Source of the DNA: Lysobacterales bacterium
GTDB taxonomy: Bacteria > Pseudomonadota > Gammaproteobacteria > Xanthomonadales > Rhodanobacteraceae
Direction: 5' to 3'
Assembly: GCA_013298265.1 (NCBI GenBank)
Contig: JAAFHE010000057.1
Span: forward strand, 1-11,360
Length of the DNA: 11,360 bases
The position numbers and the translations under genes were made by a program. Under the pieces are notes generated by a model. The model made no database searches. It saw nothing but the letters and a program-made list of their open reading frames with translations, and had not been told where the DNA came from. Below, one piece after another: positions 7,441 through 11,360 of this stretch (positions within the stretch are counted from its first letter, which is position 1; every line of letters begins with the position of its first letter).

Positions 7441-8437
7441 GGACCGGTGCCCTCGACGCCGGCGGCAATCGCCTCGGCGAGTTGCTTGACCGCCATCGCG
7501 TACATGGGGCTGCGGTTGTAGCGCGTGATCACATGGAAGTTCTGGAACGTGACCCAGAATTCGGTGCCCTCGTCGCCCTCGAGCTTGAGCAGCGTGGCCG
7601 GACGCTGCGGATCGAAGTGTTGCTCGGGCGCGTAACCCCAGGCGATTAGCTGTTCCAGCGGATAGACCGGTTCGCTGTTGGCCGGCGTGATGTCCCGCGC
7701 CCCGTCCGCAGGCTGTACGCGCACCGCGACCGGACCTGCTCCCAGCCGTGGCCCTGGAAATAGCTTGCGATGCTGGCGACGATGTCGGGCCGCGAATTCC
7801 ACAGGTCGATGCGCGTGTCGCCGTCGTAGTCGCGCGCGAACCTCGCGATCGAGGTCGGCATGAACTGGCCCCAGCCCATGGCACCGGCGTAGGAGCCGCG
7901 CAGTTCCTCGATCGGATAGGCGAGATGGCCGTCGTTGAGACGCAATAGCTGCGACAGTTGCTCGCGGAAGAATTTTTCCCGCGGCGGATAGTGGAAGGCC
8001 AGCGTGCTCAGCGCATCGAGCACGCGGTACTTGCCGGTGATCTTTCCGTAGCTGGTTTCCACGCCGATGATGGCGACGATGATCGACGGTGGCACCTGGA
8101 ATTCCGCCGCGACCTTGTCGATGAGCTCGCGGTTGTCGCGGTAGAACGCGATGCCGCCGTCGCGGCGCAGGTCGGTGATGAAAATCGGCCGGTAGTCTTT
8201 CCAGGGCTTGGTCGCCTCGGCCGGACGCGAGATCGCGTCGATGATGCTCTGCTGATATTCGGCCTTGGCGAGGATGGCCAGGACCGCATCGGCGTCGAGG
8301 CCGAAGTCGCGCGCCTGGTCGGCAGCGAAGACCTGCTGGGCCTGGGTGGGCGCGGCCGGCGAATCCTCGGCGCAAGCGACGGAAACGGCGAGCAGCGGGC
8401 ACGCGACGGCGGAAAGAACACGGAAAAACACGGACAT
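7437..8437 (-). pseudogene. mltB: Lytic murein transglycosylase B (mltB) with a one-base frameshift
   Basis: MltB cleaves the glycan backbone of peptidoglycan, leaving 1,6-anhydro ends. The reading frame is intact from ATG 8437 for about 234 residues: signal peptide ending ACA-ED (about residue 23), PIFITDL, catalytic Glu127 in IIGVETSYGK, AGAMGWGQFMPTS, and YDGDTRIDLW. After YFQGHGWEQ it leaves the family sequence and runs to a stop at 7646. The family continues in the next frame (GPVAVRVQP, IAWGYAP, FWVTFQNFHVITRYNRS) to the stop at 7437. Restoring one G (GAG CAG GGT instead of GAG CAG GTC, near 7735-7736) rejoins both parts into a normal 333-residue MltB. The missing base lies in a short G-run, so sequencing error is as likely as true inactivation. 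If real, the C-terminal third is lost though Glu127 remains. It overlaps rlpA by four bases. Confidence 0.9.
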
Positions 8438-8702
8438 CGATAGCGCCTGGCCAGCATCTGGGCAAACAGGCGCTAGGTTAGCATGCGTATCGCGGAGCCA
8501 AACCCGCGCCGCAGTCACGGTTCAGCTCAGCCTCGGCCTGGATTCTGTAGGCCCGCCGAGGAGTGCCGCGGCCCTCGGTTCAGGGTCGCGCAGCCGCGGA
8601 ATCGATGAACTCCCGCCCCCGGCGAGCAGCAGCTCGGACACTACCGCTTCGCCGGCCGGCGTCCATGCTCGATACGACGCTGCTGTATCCGCGCGAGTAC
8701 GC
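8438..8702. other. 265-base intergenic region upstream of mltB
   Basis: I find no gene, tRNA or convincing terminator here. It contains a candidate mltB promoter (8475-8502), a 12-base palindrome CGCCGGCCGGCG at about 8650, and otherwise GC-rich sequence with stops scattered in most frames. It marks the boundary between the envelope gene block and the accessory genes to the right. Confidence 0.55.
8475..8502 (-). promoter_or_regulatory. Candidate sigma-70 promoter for mltB-rlpA
   Basis: On the minus strand an extended -10 (TGC then TAACCT, 8480-8475) lies 16 bases downstream of TTTGGC (8502-8497), a weak -35. Transcription would start about 30 bases before the mltB ATG at 8437. The TGn extension compensates for the poor -35 in known sigma-70 promoters. 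The assignment rests on pattern only. Confidence 0.3.
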
Positions 8703-9143
8703 CTACCGCGTCAGGCGGAAGTTCGACGCTTTCTCCCACAGCGACTTGATGTTGTCGCGCCAGCGCTGCGCCGCGGGCGGCGCTTCCGGCGGACCTTGCA
8801 CCGGCTCGGCCCTGGGCGTGTTGACCTTGCCTTCGAGCGCGTAGCGCATGGCGTCGATCGCAAGGCGGTCCCAGCGCAGGAAACTCGCGACCGGCACCAG
8901 CACCCACGGACTGCGTTCTCCGGGAACGCCCAGCGGCGCCCAGGCGGTCGCGCCCGGCAGCGCCAGCGCCTGCTCGCGCGCGCGTCCCTGCAGGCGGAAC
9001 GCCATGCCGGGCAGCATGTAGAAAAGAAACGGTGTGCCGTTGACCTGCACCGCCGGCTTGCCGTAGAGGCTGGTGGCGGTCGCATCGTGCTGCCGCGTCA
9101 TGAACTCGGCGATGGTGTCGTAACGTGTGCGGGCATTGGCCAT
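8703..9143 (-). CDS. Small protein resembling the TfoX N-terminal domain
   Basis: A 146-residue cytoplasmic protein without signal peptide or membrane segment. Residues about 5-105 have the layout I associate with TfoX N-terminal-domain proteins: an N-terminal helix, SLYGKPAVQVNG (26-36), a strand FLFYML, GMAFRLQGRAREQALALPGA (46-65), then PWVLVPVASFLRWDRLA and a final helix. A Pro-rich linker (about 109-124) and a basic tail (RWRDNIKSLWEKAS) follow. TfoX/Sxy is a competence regulator, but most single-domain relatives have no known role, so I assign none. The ATG at 9143 is chosen because GGAGG lies 12 bases upstream and the extra N-terminal residues of the longer frame look non-coding. It follows the STAND gene by 138 bases in the same direction, suggesting one operon. 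The family call is tentative; the gene itself is well supported. Confidence 0.72.
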   Translation of the reverse strand: MANARTRYDTIAEFMTRQHDATATSLYGKPAVQVNGTPFLFYMLPGMAFRLQGRAREQALALPGATAWAPLGVPGERSPWVLVPVASFLRWDRLAIDAMRYALEGKVNTPRAEPVQGPPEAPPAAQRWRDNIKSLWEKASNFRLTR

Positions 9144-9150
9144 GTCCGAC

Positions 9151-9285
9151 TCAAGCCTCCCTGTGGCTGGGTGCGATGCTACGCCGATGCGTTGGGGCTG
9201 TCTGGTGGCGGAGGTCCGCGTTCCGGCGGGCATCGATCCAGACGGCGGACGCGGTGTTGACGAGGCCGAAATGGCGCTGCGTCAT
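9151..9285 (-). CDS. Possible 44-codon ORF coupled to the STAND gene
   Basis: The ATG (9285-9283) overlaps the stop of the upstream large gene as ATGA, the typical arrangement for translational coupling. The TGA at 9151 ends eight bases before the next ATG, with that gene's GGAGG inside its last codons. The first 27 codons after the ATG end almost always in G or C, like real genes here; the last 16 do so less often and are rich in Arg, His and Pro. The protein begins MTQRHFGLVNTASAV and has no family I recognise. It may be a real small protein, or a remnant of a longer gene, or chance. Confidence 0.33.
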   Translation of the reverse strand: MTQRHFGLVNTASAVWIDARRNADLRHQTAPTHRRSIAPSHREA

Positions 9286-11360
9286 AGTGCCCAGGCCGCT
9301 TCGAATGCGGTGAAGAGCTTTGCGACGCGGCCGATGCGGCTGTCCGGTGGTGCGTTCGCAGCGGCTGCGCGTACGAGGTCGCCGAGGCAACCGTGGTAGT
9401 CGGCGATGGTGAGCAGAACCGGCAGCAGTTCGTTGCTACGGTCGGTGCTAGCTGTCGCGAAGGATTCAGGTCCGAGTTCCGTGGGCCATCGCTCCAGTGA
9501 CGCAGTGACCTGTTCGACAAGCGCGGCGATATCAGCTGGCCGCAGCTCGGCCTGGAAAGCCGAACGGATCGGCGCATAGAACTCGGGCACTAGGCCGATA
9601 AGGATGCAGCCGGTGCCTCGGACGCCAGTGAGGTCGACCTTGACGGCGATATCGCCGACCAAACGCGCGAGCCGCTCGACGCCTGGCAGACCCAGTGCCA
9701 CGAGATTTCCCAGCAAGTGCACGAGACTCTCGGTTGTGCGCTTATCAGCATCAATTGGCGCAAGCACGCCGCGCCAACCGATGGCGTGGCCAACCTTACT
9801 CGGTCTCCATTTCGACGCCGCGGCCATGTCTTCCGGTTTGCTTGACGGCTCGGCCAGCGAATGCATGGCTATCGTCCGCAGCAGATCCTCGAGCTCAGGA
9901 TGCAGAAACGGAAGCGTATTCAGGCTCGTCTGCACATCGCGAGCCGCTGGAGACAGCGCGCAAGTCAGGGCAAATTTCCAGTCGTCCGACCGACGAGTTT
10001 GCGAATCCCGCCACACCTCGACCCAGTCACTTTCGAACTGAGACACGCCAAGTACGGTAGCCGGCGTCTCGATGCCAGGCACACGCGTGATCAAAATCTC
10101 TATCGCGCGAAATTTGGGAATCCGCCTATAGACGGCAGCAATGTCACTTGACGCCGGGTGGAACACCGTCGTGGTGATCAATTTGACCCAGTCGATCGGG
10201 GGCGCGAACGCACGCGCCGCAACGGCGGCCAAATACACGGGTTCGTCAGACAGTTTCAGGACGCGCGATTCGTTACGCAGCGCACGGCGCCAGTAATCGA
10301 CCAGCAGCGCCGGCAGATGAGCGGCGACCTGTTCGAATTCGCCGGCAGCAAAGAGCGCCTTCACAAGTTCCGGATCAGCCGCCGCCGGGTACTCCGGCGC
10401 AACGCTACCCGCCGGCGACGCCACCGGATCGGTGCTTGCCAACGACTCGAATACGTCATCGCCCTCCGGCGAAGCGACGCCATCCATCGGGTCCGGCAAC
10501 CGCACCGTATCGGCCGCCGTTGTCGGCTTCGCACTCACCTTCCCCAGCGCCGCACTATCCAGTCCTTCCTGCCGCAAGGTGCGCGCCTGCCGCTTCGAGA
10601 CGATTTCCTGCAACGGCGTCGGCAAGGCGGCGTGTTCGGCCTGCGTCAGCGAACGCCCGCCAGCGAATTTCACGAGCGAGCGCACATTCGACGGCAGATC
10701 CTCGACATCCTCGCCAAGGTGATCGCCGAGCGCGCGCAGATCGGCTTCGTTGTCGCTCGCGATGTCGCCGAGCAGCCCGCGGTGGTACCAGCTCTCGAGC
10801 AGCGCCGCGTCGCGCGCGCCGGATACGTCGGCCTGGGCCGCGAACCAGCGCGCGGCGGCCTGGTTGACCGCAACGGCGCGCGGCCCTTCGCGGTCGAGGA
10901 TCAGCGCGAGCATCTGCCGGCGCACGTCGCGGCGATGGCGCAGGCCGTCGCCGTCGGGCGTGACCAGCCAGGCCAGCCGCTGCAGTTTCTGCAGCAGCGC
11001 CTGCGCGTGTGCGGTATCGATCGCGCCAAGTCCGCAGGGACCGGCCAGCACTTCTTGAATCAGCGTCGGCGTCACCCGGCGCAGCACGAGCCCGGGGTTG
11101 GCCAGTGGTTTGATGTCCTCGTCGCGCACGCGCTCGAGGATGCGTCCGTAGAGGAAGCGCTGCGCCGCATCGCCGAACCGCGCCAGCCCGTCGTCCGACC
11201 GCGCCTGATCCAGCAGCGCGATCAGCGCCGCAACATCGTTGTCGACGCAATAGCGCGCCAGGATGCTGAGCACCAGCGGATTGCCGCCGAAGACCTCGAC
11301 GCAACGCCAGACCTGCTCCACATGCTGGTCGAGCTTTTCGCGCTCGAGCCGGTCGCGCAG
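9282..11360 (-). CDS. C-terminal part of a STAND-type NTPase, 5' end beyond the window
   Basis: The frame is open to the window edge, giving 692 residues of a larger protein; the GTG at 11321 is internal, not the start. Residues 21-36 hold VEVFGGNPLVLSILAR, matching the GxPL motif at the end of the NTPase module in NB-ARC/NACHT-like STAND proteins. A winged-helix-like segment follows (about 65-175: RFLYGRILERV, IKPLANPGLVLRRVTPTLIQEVL, LVTPDGDGLRHRRDVRRQML), then helical sequence to about 265. Residues 270-328 are a Pro/Ala/Asp-rich linker. The last 360 residues form a domain I do not recognise, with several helices (GNLVALGLPGVERLARLVG, LLPVLLTIADYHGCLGDLV). STAND proteins are switches that oligomerise on sensing a ligand, and several bacterial ones are antiphage or cell-death effectors. 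Walker motifs and any N-terminal effector are not visible, so family membership is probable and function open. Confidence 0.7.
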   Translation of the reverse strand: MRDRLEREKLDQHVEQVWRCVEVFGGNPLVLSILARYCVDNDVAALIALLDQARSDDGLARFGDAAQRFLYGRILERVRDEDIKPLANPGLVLRRVTPTLIQEVLAGPCGLGAIDTAHAQALLQKLQRLAWLVTPDGDGLRHRRDVRRQMLALILDREGPRAVAVNQAAARWFAAQADVSGARDAALLESWYHRGLLGDIASDNEADLRALGDHLGEDVEDLPSNVRSLVKFAGGRSLTQAEHAALPTPLQEIVSKRQARTLRQEGLDSAALGKVSAKPTTAADTVRLPDPMDGVASPEGDDVFESLASTDPVASPAGSVAPEYPAAADPELVKALFAAGEFEQVAAHLPALLVDYWRRALRNESRVLKLSDEPVYLAAVAARAFAPPIDWVKLITTTVFHPASSDIAAVYRRIPKFRAIEILITRVPGIETPATVLGVSQFESDWVEVWRDSQTRRSDDWKFALTCALSPAARDVQTSLNTLPFLHPELEDLLRTIAMHSLAEPSSKPEDMAAASKWRPSKVGHAIGWRGVLAPIDADKRTTESLVHLLGNLVALGLPGVERLARLVGDIAVKVDLTGVRGTGCILIGLVPEFYAPIRSAFQAELRPADIAALVEQVTASLERWPTELGPESFATASTDRSNELLPVLLTIADYHGCLGDLVRAAAANAPPDSRIGRVAKLFTAFEAAWAL

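Noticed and set aside
8519..8702. Checked for a tRNA or other RNA gene because of GGTTC-like words near 8520 and 8578.
   Set aside because: No acceptor stem, anticodon arm or matching D-arm can be assembled around these words.
1..11360. CRISPR array, integrase, transposase or toxin-antitoxin pair.
   Set aside because: There are no regularly spaced repeats, no recombinase motifs and no small paired ORFs of a known toxin-antitoxin type. The only direct repeat is the single tandem pair at 6103-6154.

Overview
The window is about 65-70% GC. All genes I can support lie on the minus strand. Gene order (mltB-rlpA-dacA-ybeD-lipB-lipA, then prc) and protein motifs point to a gammaproteobacterium, most likely of the Xanthomonadales/Lysobacterales. 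That placement is an inference from synteny and motif flavour (for example TSSFEPYD in RlpA); no marker gene is present.

Reading in the direction of transcription (right to left), the right edge (11360-9282) carries the C-terminal 692 residues of a large protein. It has a GGNPL motif followed by a winged-helix-like segment, as in STAND (NB-ARC/NACHT-like) NTPases. Its P-loop part and any effector domain lie outside the window. It is followed by a possible 44-codon ORF starting inside its stop codon (9285-9151) and by a 146-residue protein resembling the TfoX N-terminal domain (9143-8703). I read this as a small accessory operon.

Next comes a cell-envelope block. mltB (8437-7437) encodes a lytic transglycosylase interrupted by an apparent one-base deletion near 7735. 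rlpA (7440-6448) encodes a lipoprotein lytic transglycosylase with a SPOR domain and overlaps mltB by four bases. A 418-base gap (6030-6447) holds a tandem 26-base repeat and a GC-rich inverted-repeat element. Then follow dacA (6029-4785, DD-carboxypeptidase), ybeD/DUF493 (4785-4495), lipB (4495-3812) and lipA (3815-2835). These four are joined by overlapping stop/start codons and look like one transcript linking peptidoglycan trimming with lipoate attachment. After a 504-base non-coding stretch, prc/tsp (2330-108) encodes a periplasmic tail-specific protease and ends at a near-perfect rho-independent terminator (54-81).

Functionally the core genes belong together. MltB and RlpA cut glycan strands, DacA trims stem peptides, and Prc is known in other bacteria to process or degrade periplasmic peptidoglycan enzymes. 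LipB and LipA make protein-bound lipoyl groups. The best candidate for something undescribed is the right-edge STAND operon. It sits next to mltB, where mrdA/mrdB might be expected, and its C-terminal domain has a visibly different base composition.
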